A DNA stretch of 29,805 nucleotides from Puniceicoccales bacterium (GCA_031282565.1 JAITDL010000088.1:1-29805), one strand, 5' to 3'; positions 1 through 7,888 are shown, counted from the stretch's first letter. The notes: generated from the letters alone by a model not told the origin. Numbers and translations are program-made.

Positions 1-483
1 ATAGGAACACAGCGGCAGCATGAGCGCAAAGAAAATCGAAGCCAGAGAGACAAACCGGCCGAAGGCGAAAACCACAAGCCATGTCGTAAGTGCTAGCGGC
101 AGAACGTTCGGCTCCAGCACGGCAAAGCCGCCGATTGCGACGGCGACCCCCTTACCGCCACGGAAATGTAGAAATGCGGAAAACATGTGGCCGAACAGTG
201 CCCCCATGAGGCCAACAGCGGCAATTTGGCGCCCGGAATCGTTTCCGATGCAAAGAATTGGCCAAAACGTGGCCAGCGACCCCTTCGCCGAATCCAGGAT
301 GAAAACCAATGCGCCTGCCCCAAATCCAACTGACCTGCGCACATTCGTTGCGCCGATATTGCCACTCCCAGCTGTCAAAATATCCACTCCGCGCAGCTTG
401 GCAATGACGTAGCCAAATGGTATCGATCCAAGAAGATAGCCAACCGCCGCGGCGATGAATGAAAAAAGCGATGCACGCCCCAT
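1..483 (-). CDS. plsY: Glycerol-3-phosphate acyltransferase PlsY, 3' end beyond window
   Basis: Reading the minus strand from ATG at 483 gives 161 open codons that run off the left edge, so the C-terminus is missing. The protein is a hydrophobic membrane protein with the PlsY signatures: a first helix ending GYLLGSIPFGY (residues 15-25), then AGSGNIGATNV (about 39-49), a second helix with DSAKG, and HFRGGKGVA in the middle of the protein, which are the conserved loops that bind glycerol-3-phosphate and acyl-phosphate. PlsY transfers the acyl group from acyl-phosphate to glycerol-3-phosphate, the first step of phospholipid synthesis in the inner membrane. No Shine-Dalgarno precedes the ATG; a CATAAT box lies nine bases upstream, so the mRNA may be nearly leaderless. 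Other reading frames over this stretch are shadows. The assignment is secure; the start is probable. Confidence 0.93.
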   Translation of the reverse strand, partial: MGRASLFSFIAAAVGYLLGSIPFGYVIAKLRGVDILTAGSGNIGATNVRRSVGFGAGALVFILDSAKGSLATFWPILCIGNDSGRQIAAVGLMGALFGHMFSAFLHFRGGKGVAVAIGGFAVLEPNVLPLALTTWLVVFAFGRFVSLASIFFALMLPLCSY

Positions 484-566
484 TGGGGGACAATTATGGC
501 TGCATCAACTGATTGCAAGAAAAGAACGTGGTCGGTTTCTTCGCTGCCAGCCAGCTGCGATCGCCA

Positions 567-596
567 TTGACAAAATCAAAGATTGTTTGCTATAAA
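567..596 (+). promoter_or_regulatory. Sigma70-like promoter of the 605 gene
   Basis: TTGACA at 567-572 and TATAAA at 591-596 are separated by 18 bases. This is the best promoter match I saw in the window. Transcription would begin near 602-605, on or next to the ATG at 605, so little or no 5' leader is expected. Confidence 0.6.
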
Positions 597-604
597 TTGA
601 AGAA

Positions 605-2089
605 ATGACTGGCGCAGTAAGCAACGGCACTCATGGCCATAGGCTTTGCACATTCTTCGAGTTCGTCATAAGTACGACCATCGTCGATATTGCACTTAAA
701 AAAGTATCAACCGAACTAAAGTGCGCCGTTTCAAGGAGCCGCGCCATAAAAGCCATGCCGCAGGCAATCTCGTTTGGTGAGAGAACGTCAGGGATAGTTT
801 TGAAAGCCATCATCTATGTGCTGTCGTTCGGCATAGTATACCTCATAAAATGTCAGAAAGAGAAAAGTTTCGCGACCGGAGACTCAGTGAATTACTATGT
901 TTGGCTTTTCCTGCGTGATTTTAACACAACTAGTGAACTCGCTGCGGCCAACTCGACGGAGCCGACGAAAACACATAGCTCCATGGCCGCCAATCAACGG
1001 CAACAGCAGCCACAACCACAACAGCCTCCGCCAGTGGCGGGCACCCCACCACAACAAACGGCAACCCCCATCGGAGGAGCTGCAGTGCAAACTGTGCATC
1101 AGCCGGCGACAGTTCCAGCGGCTACTACTCCACCTGCGCCACCAGTCGTCAGCCAAAATCCTCCACCAAAATCCATTGCATCTGGCGGATCAGTCTGCGA
1201 AGGCGAGGTGAAAGCGCATAAGCCGAAGGCTAGTGAGCAAACTCCGGCGAAACAAGTCGCACCTGCGCCACCTGCAGCGCAAGAACCTGAACGCGAGAAG
1301 GATATTGGCCAAATTGCAGAACTCCAAACGGCGATGAATGAGGCATTTCCGCTGCTGGAAAGTTTTCGCGGAGAATGCAATGGGAAGAGTAGCTTCCTTT
1401 GCAGATTAGGCGTAAACCTTGCCGATTCTGCAATGAGGTGTGAACGTAATGGCACCATTCACCTAATGACCGGCAATAGACGTACAACTAAAATGCTGGT
1501 TGATGATTTGCGGCGATTTAGCGCAGCTACTGCAATTGGCGATAGGGTCGATGTCCTGAAGGATCTCTTTGCAAATGTCACCAACACCGAAGGCGTAAGT
1601 TTCGTGCAATCCGCCATGATTGAAAGCACCTATTGGTGGACTGTATTGTTTGCCAGACCGCTGCTTGGCAGGATGTTTGAAAATCTCATTGCTTCGATCG
1701 TAGACGAGCGCAGTAAAAATGCGGCATGGAACCACATCAAAAACACTTTTGCAGTGATTGCGGACGCAGTCGGTTTACTACATACATTCGGCCAAACATA
1801 TAAACACGGAAACACATGCAGCGGTTTTGTCCCGGAATGGGAACAAATTTTTGAGTTCGTCGACGCCATGGAAAAACTTGAACAATCTGCAAGTGATCCA
1901 AATAAATATCCTGCTAGCTATTGTAAGCGAATTAAAAAAATTGCGTGCGCCAGACTGAGAAGGACGAATAAGTCTATAGATTTTAATGTTTTAAAGGAGA
2001 AATTCGATCGTTTGTGCACATGCAGAGACGGCGCCATTAAAAGAAGACCAGCTTTCAGTGAACTGCGTGCGTTACTGCTGCCCCAATGA
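605..2089 (+). CDS. Orphan protein: hydrophobic N-terminus, Pro/Gln-rich linker, helical C-terminal domain
   Basis: I do not recognise this 494-residue protein. Seen directly: two hydrophobic stretches near the N-terminus (about residues 14-31 and 63-82, the latter long enough to span a membrane), a low-complexity linker rich in Pro, Gln, Thr and Ala (about 128-230), and a mixed C-terminal domain (about 235-494) that looks mainly alpha-helical and ends in a Lys/Arg-rich tail. The start at 605 is supported by a strong promoter directly upstream; there is no Shine-Dalgarno. The gene is AT-richer than its housekeeping neighbours and stands alone between plsY (divergent) and a FkbM methyltransferase (convergent, 18-base overlap of the 3' ends). 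Anchor plus flexible linker plus globular domain resembles periplasm-spanning or exported proteins, but this is inference. The long open frame makes it very likely to be a real gene. Confidence 0.75.
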   Translation: MTGAVSNGTHGHRLCTFFEFVISTTIVDIALKKVSTELKCAVSRSRAIKAMPQAISFGERTSGIVLKAIIYVLSFGIVYLIKCQKEKSFATGDSVNYYVWLFLRDFNTTSELAAANSTEPTKTHSSMAANQRQQQPQPQQPPPVAGTPPQQTATPIGGAAVQTVHQPATVPAATTPPAPPVVSQNPPPKSIASGGSVCEGEVKAHKPKASEQTPAKQVAPAPPAAQEPEREKDIGQIAELQTAMNEAFPLLESFRGECNGKSSFLCRLGVNLADSAMRCERNGTIHLMTGNRRTTKMLVDDLRRFSAATAIGDRVDVLKDLFANVTNTEGVSFVQSAMIESTYWWTVLFARPLLGRMFENLIASIVDERSKNAAWNHIKNTFAVIADAVGLLHTFGQTYKHGNTCSGFVPEWEQIFEFVDAMEKLEQSASDPNKYPASYCKRIKKIACARLRRTNKSIDFNVLKEKFDRLCTCRDGAIKRRPAFSELRALLLPQ

Positions 2090-2935
2090 TTTGTGCGATA
2101 ATTCCCCATTCGCTAGCAGCTCAAACAAATAATTATCACATGGGAGATGTTTCTTTAGCACATAGCCATAGTCTTTCATCAGCTTAAACACCTCATCCCT
2201 CTGCGGATTGGATTCCTTACCCCATATCTCGACGTAGACGTAGGTTGGCCGCAGTTTTTGAAATGTCTTGGCAGCACCGCGCAAAACTTGAAGTTCAAAT
2301 CCCTCAACATCAATTTTCACGAGATCTACGTGGTCGACGTCCAGGTCTATGGAATCAAGTTTTTTCGCCGGCACGGACCCAACACCCTTCCGCAGCTGCG
2401 TTTTCCCGAGATCGTTTGGTTTGTAAAGTTTGACAGAAAGATTTTCGTCATCATCGCTGAGAGCTATGCGATGCAGTTGCACAATGTGTTCAACGCCGTT
2501 GAGTTTGATATTCTTCTCAAGAATTCCAGCTGGAACGTCCATGGGCTCAAAGGAAAAAATCTTCTTTGCGTGCGTCTGAGTCGCCCAATAAATTGTGTGA
2601 TTTCCAATGTTTGCGCCGATGTCGACGATGACTGGATTTTTTGGCAATAATTTATCACACAGCACGAGAGCATCGTATTCCTGAAATTGCCCGGAAATCA
2701 GTAAATTGCGAGAAACTCCTCCTGCCGATGGAGGTAAATAAAATTTTGCTCCGCGAACTTCGTAGACGTGGTCCGACGGCTCATCTTTTTTAACAACCTG
2801 TCCACGCCTGCGCACCATTGAAGGTGCATTGCTATTTGCGCAAACGGCTTCCAGTGCATAGGGCCCAACTTCACTCTCCGCGACGTCATAGGTTGGCAGC
2901 GGCACGGCGGCTATTTTTAAAAGCGAAACGTCCAC
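2072..2935 (-). CDS. FkbM-family SAM-dependent methyltransferase
   Basis: This 287-residue protein has the class I methyltransferase core of the FkbM family. Motif I, VDIGANIGNHT at residues 104-114, is the SAM-binding glycine loop. It is followed by FSFEP near 127-131, the acidic end of strand 2, and KIDVEGFE at 207-214, the hallmark of the family. FkbM enzymes O-methylate sugars or secondary metabolites; the substrate here cannot be read from the sequence. The first 60 residues look like a variable substrate region. GTG at 2935 is chosen as start because TTGGCA and TAAAAA boxes sit directly before it. The 3' end overlaps that of the 605 gene by 18 bases, tail to tail. No glycosyltransferase genes lie nearby, so a role in surface polysaccharide modification is only a guess. 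Confidence 0.9.
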   Translation of the reverse strand: MDVSLLKIAAVPLPTYDVAESEVGPYALEAVCANSNAPSMVRRRGQVVKKDEPSDHVYEVRGAKFYLPPSAGGVSRNLLISGQFQEYDALVLCDKLLPKNPVIVDIGANIGNHTIYWATQTHAKKIFSFEPMDVPAGILEKNIKLNGVEHIVQLHRIALSDDDENLSVKLYKPNDLGKTQLRKGVGSVPAKKLDSIDLDVDHVDLVKIDVEGFELQVLRGAAKTFQKLRPTYVYVEIWGKESNPQRDEVFKLMKDYGYVLKKHLPCDNYLFELLANGELSHKSLGQQ

Positions 2936-2942
2936 TCCGCGA

Positions 2943-2970
2943 TTTTTACGGAATTCACCTGTTTTGCCAA
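2943..2970 (-). promoter_or_regulatory. Putative promoter of the FkbM methyltransferase gene
   Basis: On the minus strand TTGGCA (2970-2965) is followed after 16 bases by TAAAAA (2948-2943). The GTG start at 2935 lies seven bases further, so transcription would start at or within a base or two of the start codon. Confidence 0.45.
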
Positions 2971-3033
2971 GCTAATGGGCAAAATATTTTTCAGGAACTA
3001 CGCCGAACACGGACACCTTCAGAAACATAGCGG

Positions 3034-3116
3034 TGGTGAGGGAGGGATTCGAACCCACGAAGAGTAAACTCGACAGATTTACAGTCTGCACCCTTTAGCC
3101 GCTTGGATACCTCACC
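3034..3116 (-). tRNA. tRNA-Tyr (GTA)
   Basis: The minus strand folds as a class II tRNA: acceptor GGTGAGG (3116-3110) pairs with CCTCACC (3041-3035), discriminator A at 3034. The anticodon stem-loop reads CAGACTGTAAATCTG with anticodon GTA, a long variable arm follows, and the T arm carries GGTTCGAATCC. The genome bases after the discriminator are CCG, so the CCA end is not fully encoded. It lies 31 bases downstream of tRNA-Asp on the same strand and is probably co-transcribed with it. Confidence 0.95.
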
Positions 3117-3147
3117 AAAAACATTGGCGCCGAATAATTAAACCAGC

Positions 3148-3224
3148 TGGCGGGATGGACGGGACTCGAACCCGCGACCTTCGGCGTGACAAGCCGACGT
3201 TCTAGCCAACTGAACTACCACCCC
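3148..3224 (-). tRNA. tRNA-Asp (GTC)
   Basis: The minus strand gives a class I cloverleaf: acceptor GGGGTGG pairs with CCATCCC (one G-T pair), D arm with AGTTCAGTTGG, anticodon loop CTTGTCACG with anticodon GTC, and T arm GGTTCGAGTCC. Discriminator G and a complete encoded CCA (3150-3148) follow. A TTGACT box lies upstream around 3264-3259 on the same strand but has no convincing -10 partner. Confidence 0.96.
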
Positions 3225-3303
3225 AGCCGGACAGAACCTTGCTGTTGGCGGCAAATCCCTAGTCAAGGGAATTTTGGCAAAAAGGTGTTTTGGCTCGGAG
3301 TGC

Positions 3304-3332
3304 TTGACGTCGAACGCTGCAAAATGTAGTCT
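3304..3332 (+). promoter_or_regulatory. Putative leaderless promoter of malQ
   Basis: TTGACG at 3304-3309 and TAGTCT at 3327-3332 are 17 bases apart. Exactly six bases separate the -10 box from the malQ ATG at 3339, so the predicted transcription start is the A of the start codon. Confidence 0.5.
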
Positions 3333-3338
3333 TCTCCA

Positions 3339-4844
3339 ATGGGAAGCGTCGCTGCAGTACTCAACTCCCGCAGCAGCGGCATATTGCTGCCAGTTTTTTC
3401 GCTGCCGAGTAACTACGGCATCGGAGAACTTGGCCCGGCAGCACTGCGCTGGCTGGATTTCCTACACAGCTGCGGCCAAAAAATTTGGCAAATTCTCCCG
3501 CTAAATCCTGCCGGATTTGCCAATTCCCCCTACCAATCCAGCTCATCCATGGCAGGCAATAGTTTGCTCATTGGTCTGGAAGGACTTCTCGAAGATGGTC
3601 TCCTGGAAAAATCCGACTTTGACGGCTTTCCCCCAGGCGGGGGAAATCGAGTTGATTACGATCGCATCACAAAGCCACGCAATATTTTACTCCGCAGAGC
3701 TGCCGGAAGATTTTTGGCCGACGGCGGAACTAGGGACTACGAAATTTTCTGCGCCCAGGAAAAACCATGGCTCGACGACCATGCGCTGTTCTGCGCACTG
3801 AGCCAACGCTTTGCCACGGCCGATTGGATCAGCTGGCCCAGTGAATTTCGCGACCGCAGGGAATCGGCTTTAATTTCTGCTGAAAAAGATCTGGTGGAAG
3901 AAATTGCCACTGAACGCGTGCTGCAATATTTTTTCCAGCGCCAGTGGTCAGCTCTACGTCGACGGGCTTCGCAACTTTCAATTTCCATCGTTGGAGACAT
4001 GCCAATTTTTTTATCTCACAGCAGCGTAGACCTGTGGAAAAACAGAGAACTATTCCACCTCGACGGCAACGGCAATCCAATGGCCGTCGCCGGAGTTCCA
4101 CCGGACTACTTCAGCGCAACGGGACAGCGCTGGGGTAACCCACTCTACCGCTGGGACAAGCACCGTGAAACTTCCTACGCCTGGTGGATTTGCCGCATGG
4201 CGAGGGCGATTTCGCAATTTGACGCCCTACGCGTGGACCACTTCCGTGCCTTTGCCGACTACTGGGAAATACCTGCGTCCGAACCAACTGCAGTGCACGG
4301 TCGCTGGGTCGACGGCCCAGGCGAGGATTTTTTTAGGGCGCTGGAAGACAAACTTGGCCCGCTGCCAATCATCGCCGAAGATCTTGGAATTCTTAGTGAG
4401 AAGGCAATCGCCCTGCGCGATCGGCTAGCGCTGCCAGGTTTGCGCATATTTCTCTTCGCGCTCGATGACTACCACGGCGGCTCACCATTTTTGCCGGAAA
4501 ATTTCATCGAAAACTGCGTGGCCTACACCGGCACCCACGACAACGCCACGGCATTTGAGTCGCTGTTCGGGCCAGGGGAGGAATCGTCGAAGCGGCTTGC
4601 GCTGCTAAAAAAAATTCTTCCGCCAAAGTATTCAGGCGCACATCCCATAGACGGCGCCATTGCATGGTTGGCCAGCTCCAGGGCCCGCTGGGTCATTTTC
4701 CCAATGCAGGACCTGCTCCATCTCGGATCGGAAGCGCGCATGAACAAACCGGCAACGGTGGTTGGCAATTGGTCCTGGCGCCTGGACAATGGACAAATGG
4801 AATCCCTGGACCGCCAATTCCTGCTCAGTATTGCAAAGCGCTAG
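3339..4844 (+). CDS. malQ: 4-alpha-glucanotransferase (amylomaltase, GH77)
   Basis: The 501-residue protein is a full-length bacterial amylomaltase, which moves maltooligosaccharide units between alpha-1,4-glucans in glycogen and maltodextrin metabolism in the cytoplasm. The N-terminus has the family pattern SNYGIGELG, then WQILPLNPAG and NSPYQSSS. The catalytic residues are in place: nucleophile Asp300 in RVDHF, acid/base Glu347 in IAEDLG, and Asp401 in GTHDN. The length is usual for the T. aquaticus-type short enzymes, without the extra N-terminal domain of E. coli MalQ. ATG at 3339 lacks a Shine-Dalgarno but fits a promoter that would make a leaderless mRNA. No other glycogen gene is visible in the window; the ferredoxin gene 75 bases downstream has its own putative promoter. 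Confidence 0.96.
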   Translation: MGSVAAVLNSRSSGILLPVFSLPSNYGIGELGPAALRWLDFLHSCGQKIWQILPLNPAGFANSPYQSSSSMAGNSLLIGLEGLLEDGLLEKSDFDGFPPGGGNRVDYDRITKPRNILLRRAAGRFLADGGTRDYEIFCAQEKPWLDDHALFCALSQRFATADWISWPSEFRDRRESALISAEKDLVEEIATERVLQYFFQRQWSALRRRASQLSISIVGDMPIFLSHSSVDLWKNRELFHLDGNGNPMAVAGVPPDYFSATGQRWGNPLYRWDKHRETSYAWWICRMARAISQFDALRVDHFRAFADYWEIPASEPTAVHGRWVDGPGEDFFRALEDKLGPLPIIAEDLGILSEKAIALRDRLALPGLRIFLFALDDYHGGSPFLPENFIENCVAYTGTHDNATAFESLFGPGEESSKRLALLKKILPPKYSGAHPIDGAIAWLASSRARWVIFPMQDLLHLGSEARMNKPATVVGNWSWRLDNGQMESLDRQFLLSIAKR

Positions 4845-4875
4845 CGGCGAAGTTGATCCGCTGGAAATATTTTTT
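4843..4875 (+). terminator. Weak possible terminator after malQ
   Basis: AGCGG (4843-4847, overlapping the malQ stop) can pair with CCGCT (4858-4862), and a run of six T follows at 4870-4875. The stem is only five base pairs and seven bases separate it from the T run, so this is weak. Confidence 0.25.
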
Positions 4876-4885
4876 CATCCACGCC

Positions 4886-4913
4886 TTGACAGCGGGCAAG
4901 ACTCAGCGAGAAT
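4886..4913 (+). promoter_or_regulatory. Putative leaderless promoter of the ferredoxin gene
   Basis: TTGACA (perfect -35) at 4886-4891, a 16-base spacer, and GAGAAT at 4908-4913. Six bases separate the -10 box from the ATG at 4920, so the transcript would start on the start codon. Confidence 0.5.
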
Positions 4914-4919
4914 GATGCA

Positions 4920-5162
4920 ATGGCTGAAAGACAGAATAGGTGGCCGCAGAACGCACCGGGAGCCTACTACGTCGATGATAACTGCATCGACTGCGACCTG
5001 TGCAGAGAAATTGCATCGGATATTTTCAAGCGTGAGGACTCTGGGGGCTACTCCTACGTGCTGCGCCAGCCGGAAAATGAGGCGGAGAGGCAGCTGTGCC
5101 GCGAAGCACTGGAATCCTGTCCCGCTGGGGCCATTGGCGCCGATGGCGCACCTGCAGCCTAG
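4920..5162 (+). CDS. Small single-cluster [4Fe-4S] ferredoxin
   Basis: This 80-residue acidic protein has the pattern of a monocluster ferredoxin: Cys22, Cys25 and Cys28 in CIDCDLC, and Cys67 followed by Pro in ESCPAGAIG. These four cysteines would bind one [4Fe-4S] cluster and pass single electrons between soluble enzymes. Only one CxxCxxC motif is present, so it is not a two-cluster clostridial type. An additional Cys60 is not part of the motif. The start ATG at 4920 fits the promoter just upstream; an out-of-frame ATG lies just before it. The gene stands between malQ and an orphan gene, so the context gives no partner. Confidence 0.88.
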   Translation: MAERQNRWPQNAPGAYYVDDNCIDCDLCREIASDIFKREDSGGYSYVLRQPENEAERQLCREALESCPAGAIGADGAPAA

Positions 5163-5254
5163 TTTACCACCAATACTTACGATTTAGCGGCGGCGGCGAA
5201 CCATGGAGCACCCTAGGTGTTTCCATGGCGTGTTCTGTATGCATTGGAATTTTC

Positions 5255-5282
5255 TTGCAACTCCATGAAATTTTTGTAAACT
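5255..5282 (+). promoter_or_regulatory. Putative leaderless promoter of the 5289 gene
   Basis: TTGCAA at 5255-5260 and TAAACT at 5277-5282 with a 16-base spacer. Each hexamer matches consensus at four of six positions. The -10 box ends six bases before the GTG at 5289. Confidence 0.35.
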
Positions 5283-5288
5283 TCACTT

Positions 5289-7529
5289 GTGAGTTCGTTA
5301 TCTCCTTACGGCAGTGAAGGCGTTCACATCCAACAACACATTGTCATTCCTGCGTCAGAAGACAGTGCCAAAGATGTTACCATTGTGGAGCATACGACAC
5401 CACCTGTCGGCACCGTTACTCCTATAGTTGTCAAAAAAGCGCCGCCAAACATCGGCATCGTGTTGTCATTTTTCAGTTTCATAGGGTCCGCACTCTCCGG
5501 GGCAGCAATTCTCCTGCTGGAGAAATTCACACAGTTCATAATTTTTATGCAGTCCAGTCAGCAGACTGCAACCGCAACAGAAATCACTCCGATCACTCCG
5601 CCTGACGCAACATTACCTATTTCACCTGACACACCTGACGATCAACATCCAGACGCCGACCAGCCGCCAGAAATTCCTGCCGAGGAACCGCCACATTCTT
5701 CGCCAGAAGCAGTGCAAAGAGCTGACGAAGAAGCAGCGCAAAGAGCTGCAGAAGAACAATCCCGTGCAGCAGAAGCGGCGGCAGCAGAGCTGCTAACAGA
5801 AAATACATCGGCAGCGCAAGCGCAATTAACAAATCTTGCCAGATTGTTGAAATCACCAACGCCAAATTACACCCTCATAGGAAAAAGCCTACGCGCATTT
5901 TCCGATCTCACGCATAAGATCGACATGAGTAGGCTCTACCTTAGAAAATTTACCCCAGGTGGCGATGCATGGAGGCAACTTATGCAATTCGTCGTATACT
6001 CTGAAGATTTTAGACTAAAAAGTATTGCCGAAGGCATTTTTAGAGCTTGCCCAGAATTTCTAAAAGTTGTGTGTGATTTTGACGCAATGTCCAGTGAAGA
6101 GTTTCAGTTCCTGGATAGCCTCAATGGCACTCCCGTAAGCTATTTTCTCTCCGAATTATTAAATTTTATTGTCGCGGAATTCCGCAGTGGTGGATTTTTA
6201 GCTGTTTTACGCTTTCTTGAATCTAGGAACGAACATATTCGGAGAGCTGCCTACCGCGCAATTGGGAGTGACGGCGTCAGAGACAATATACAAGGTCTTT
6301 CACTACTCATATCCGGTGACACTCAGCCTGATGTGTTCAATGATGCATTTAACGCCATAATCGACTGCGCAATTGAGCATGGTGTTTTTAGTACAGGTGA
6401 TGGACTGGCAAGAACTATCATCGCAAAAACTATAGATGCCGGCAGGCTAGATAAGCTTTCAGAGCTCCTATTTAATCTACACTGCGGTGGCAGATTCGAA
6501 GAGTTGAATGCCATAGCTACCATATTAACTGAAACTGATTGTTCACTGATTGATGAAATAAACAAATGTCGCGGCGATTATGGAAATTTCCGAAATACAT
6601 GGAATATGGTCTTTGGCGATAGACACGTTACCGTCAAAGTCCCGCTCATCCCAGCGGAAACTGCACCAGTCGTAGGCCCACAACCAGAAGCACCTGCGAA
6701 AAAAGCACCCAAGGATGCCATGTTTTTGGAGATCAATGATCTCCTCAGACAAAAAAAATACGCTGATGTCTTTGCAGGATTTTTCGCCTCACCAGATCCA
6801 GCTGTGAGCAAGCTTGCATTTGACGAATTCGGCCACATACTTCTAGGCGATATACAAGGCTTTGCCTCGCCAATTCTCAAGTGCCTTGGCGGCGAAAATG
6901 GAAATGCAAAAAGAAACCTGCTATCGTTTTTACGTAGCGACGAAACCGCCGAGCGGTTTCTTTTAGCGGTCAATATCTTTGCTGGTTCAAATGTTGACGT
7001 TGCAAGTCTAGCTTCTTCATTTGTCATATTTGCCGCAAGCGATGTTGGCATTAAAGGGTTTCTACTGCGCCACATTGACCTTTTCCTAGCTAGTCTTGTG
7101 GATCGCGTCGAAATTGATGAAAGAAATAGCCCCGACGGCGACGGCAATCCATCACACCGCTACACGGATGTATGGATTAGTGATAAGTCTGCCAACATCT
7201 TTCCTGGGCTTACGAATGAAAGACTTGCGGGAATGATGTCAAGCAATGCCGCTTTTGCCGATGTAATTGTTGGAGCGTTTTCCGAGATAAAAAATCCAAC
7301 GGCAAAAAACGCTGCAGTTAGAAAATTACTAACACAAATAAGAGATTCAGAATGCCTAGAGGGAATCCAACTGAACATGCGAGACACCAACAATGTGTCC
7401 AAGTGGAATTCGCTCGTTGACGGCATCGACGACGGAGCCAAAATTGCTGCGCCACGTCTAGCTGACACCGCTGCTGCTGCCGCCGCTGGCCTTGGAAGCC
7501 GTATTGCTGGAATATTTAGACGACAATAA
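5289..7529 (+). CDS. Large orphan protein: hydrophobic N-terminus, coiled coil, HEAT-like helical repeats
   Basis: I do not recognise this 746-residue protein. Seen directly: a hydrophobic double segment (about residues 54-77 and 80-87), a Thr/Pro/Asp-rich stretch (about 92-138), a charged Ala/Glu/Gln/Arg-rich segment (about 136-170) that should form a coiled coil, then long alpha-helical sequence in two halves separated by a Pro/Ala-rich linker (about 455-482). Parts of the first half, such as RNEHIRRAAYRAIG near 313-326, have the spacing of HEAT/ARM repeats. The C-terminus is an Ala-rich helix ending in RRQ. The GTG start fits the upstream promoter. Base composition is clearly AT-richer than the neighbours (22 of 60 G+C in 6001-6060 against 36 of 60 in malQ at 4201-4260). 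It resembles the 605 protein in plan, not in obvious sequence. A scaffold or exported interaction protein is possible but unproven. Confidence 0.78.
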   Translation: MSSLSPYGSEGVHIQQHIVIPASEDSAKDVTIVEHTTPPVGTVTPIVVKKAPPNIGIVLSFFSFIGSALSGAAILLLEKFTQFIIFMQSSQQTATATEITPITPPDATLPISPDTPDDQHPDADQPPEIPAEEPPHSSPEAVQRADEEAAQRAAEEQSRAAEAAAAELLTENTSAAQAQLTNLARLLKSPTPNYTLIGKSLRAFSDLTHKIDMSRLYLRKFTPGGDAWRQLMQFVVYSEDFRLKSIAEGIFRACPEFLKVVCDFDAMSSEEFQFLDSLNGTPVSYFLSELLNFIVAEFRSGGFLAVLRFLESRNEHIRRAAYRAIGSDGVRDNIQGLSLLISGDTQPDVFNDAFNAIIDCAIEHGVFSTGDGLARTIIAKTIDAGRLDKLSELLFNLHCGGRFEELNAIATILTETDCSLIDEINKCRGDYGNFRNTWNMVFGDRHVTVKVPLIPAETAPVVGPQPEAPAKKAPKDAMFLEINDLLRQKKYADVFAGFFASPDPAVSKLAFDEFGHILLGDIQGFASPILKCLGGENGNAKRNLLSFLRSDETAERFLLAVNIFAGSNVDVASLASSFVIFAASDVGIKGFLLRHIDLFLASLVDRVEIDERNSPDGDGNPSHRYTDVWISDKSANIFPGLTNERLAGMMSSNAAFADVIVGAFSEIKNPTAKNAAVRKLLTQIRDSECLEGIQLNMRDTNNVSKWNSLVDGIDDGAKIAAPRLADTAAAAAAGLGSRIAGIFRRQ

Positions 7530-7549
7530 TAAGTTTCGACAGCAAATAC

Positions 7550-7888
7550 TCATCCCGGCGGCCAGGAAAACTGCCGGCCGGCAAGCAAATGCACGTGGAA
7601 ATGTGGAACGGATTGGCCGGCGCTCTCGCCGCTGTTTATTACGATGCGAAAGTCCTGGGCGCCATAGAGATCTGCAGCAACTTTCTTCCCAACGAGAAGC
7701 AAATGCCCCAGCAAATCGCGATCGCCATCCTCCGCCGCCACCAAACTGACAATTGGCTTGAGCGGAATCGCCAACAGGTGCAGCGGTGCCTGTGGAGCTA
7801 TGTCCCTAATCACCATACACCTATCATCGCGAAACAAAATCTCCGCAGGAATCTCCCCGGAAGCAATTTTTTCAAACAACGTCGCCAT
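7550..7888 (-). CDS. HIT-family nucleotide phosphohydrolase/transferase
   Basis: The 112-residue protein has the HIT fold signature HFHVHLLAG with the histidine triad His96, His98 and His100 (H-x-H-x-H). It also has the typical N-terminus FEKIASGEIPAE and the loop NSGESAGQSV before the triad, as in the HINT/YcfF branch, which hydrolyses adenosine phosphoramidates or related nucleotides. ATG at 7888 is chosen over the upstream in-frame Met because it matches the family N-terminus and has GGAGG nine bases before it. The gene overlaps the end of nrdR by 17 bases and is the last gene of a metG-nrdR-HIT operon. Its stop lies 20 bases from that of the convergent 5289 gene. Confidence 0.92.
   Translation of the reverse strand: MATLFEKIASGEIPAEILFRDDRCMVIRDIAPQAPLHLLAIPLKPIVSLVAAEDGDRDLLGHLLLVGKKVAADLYGAQDFRIVINSGESAGQSVPHFHVHLLAGRQFSWPPG

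Noticed and set aside
20..493. Open frames of 130, 90 and 113 codons overlapping the left edge
   Set aside because: They are other-frame shadows of plsY, whose frame (483 to 1) carries all family motifs.
4762..5187. A 141-codon frame across the end of malQ and the ferredoxin
   Set aside because: It overlaps two genes with clear motifs and has none itself.
6578..7147. A 189-codon minus-strand frame inside the 5289 gene
   Set aside because: No motifs or start signals, and the plus-strand frame is longer and continuous with helical-repeat sequence.
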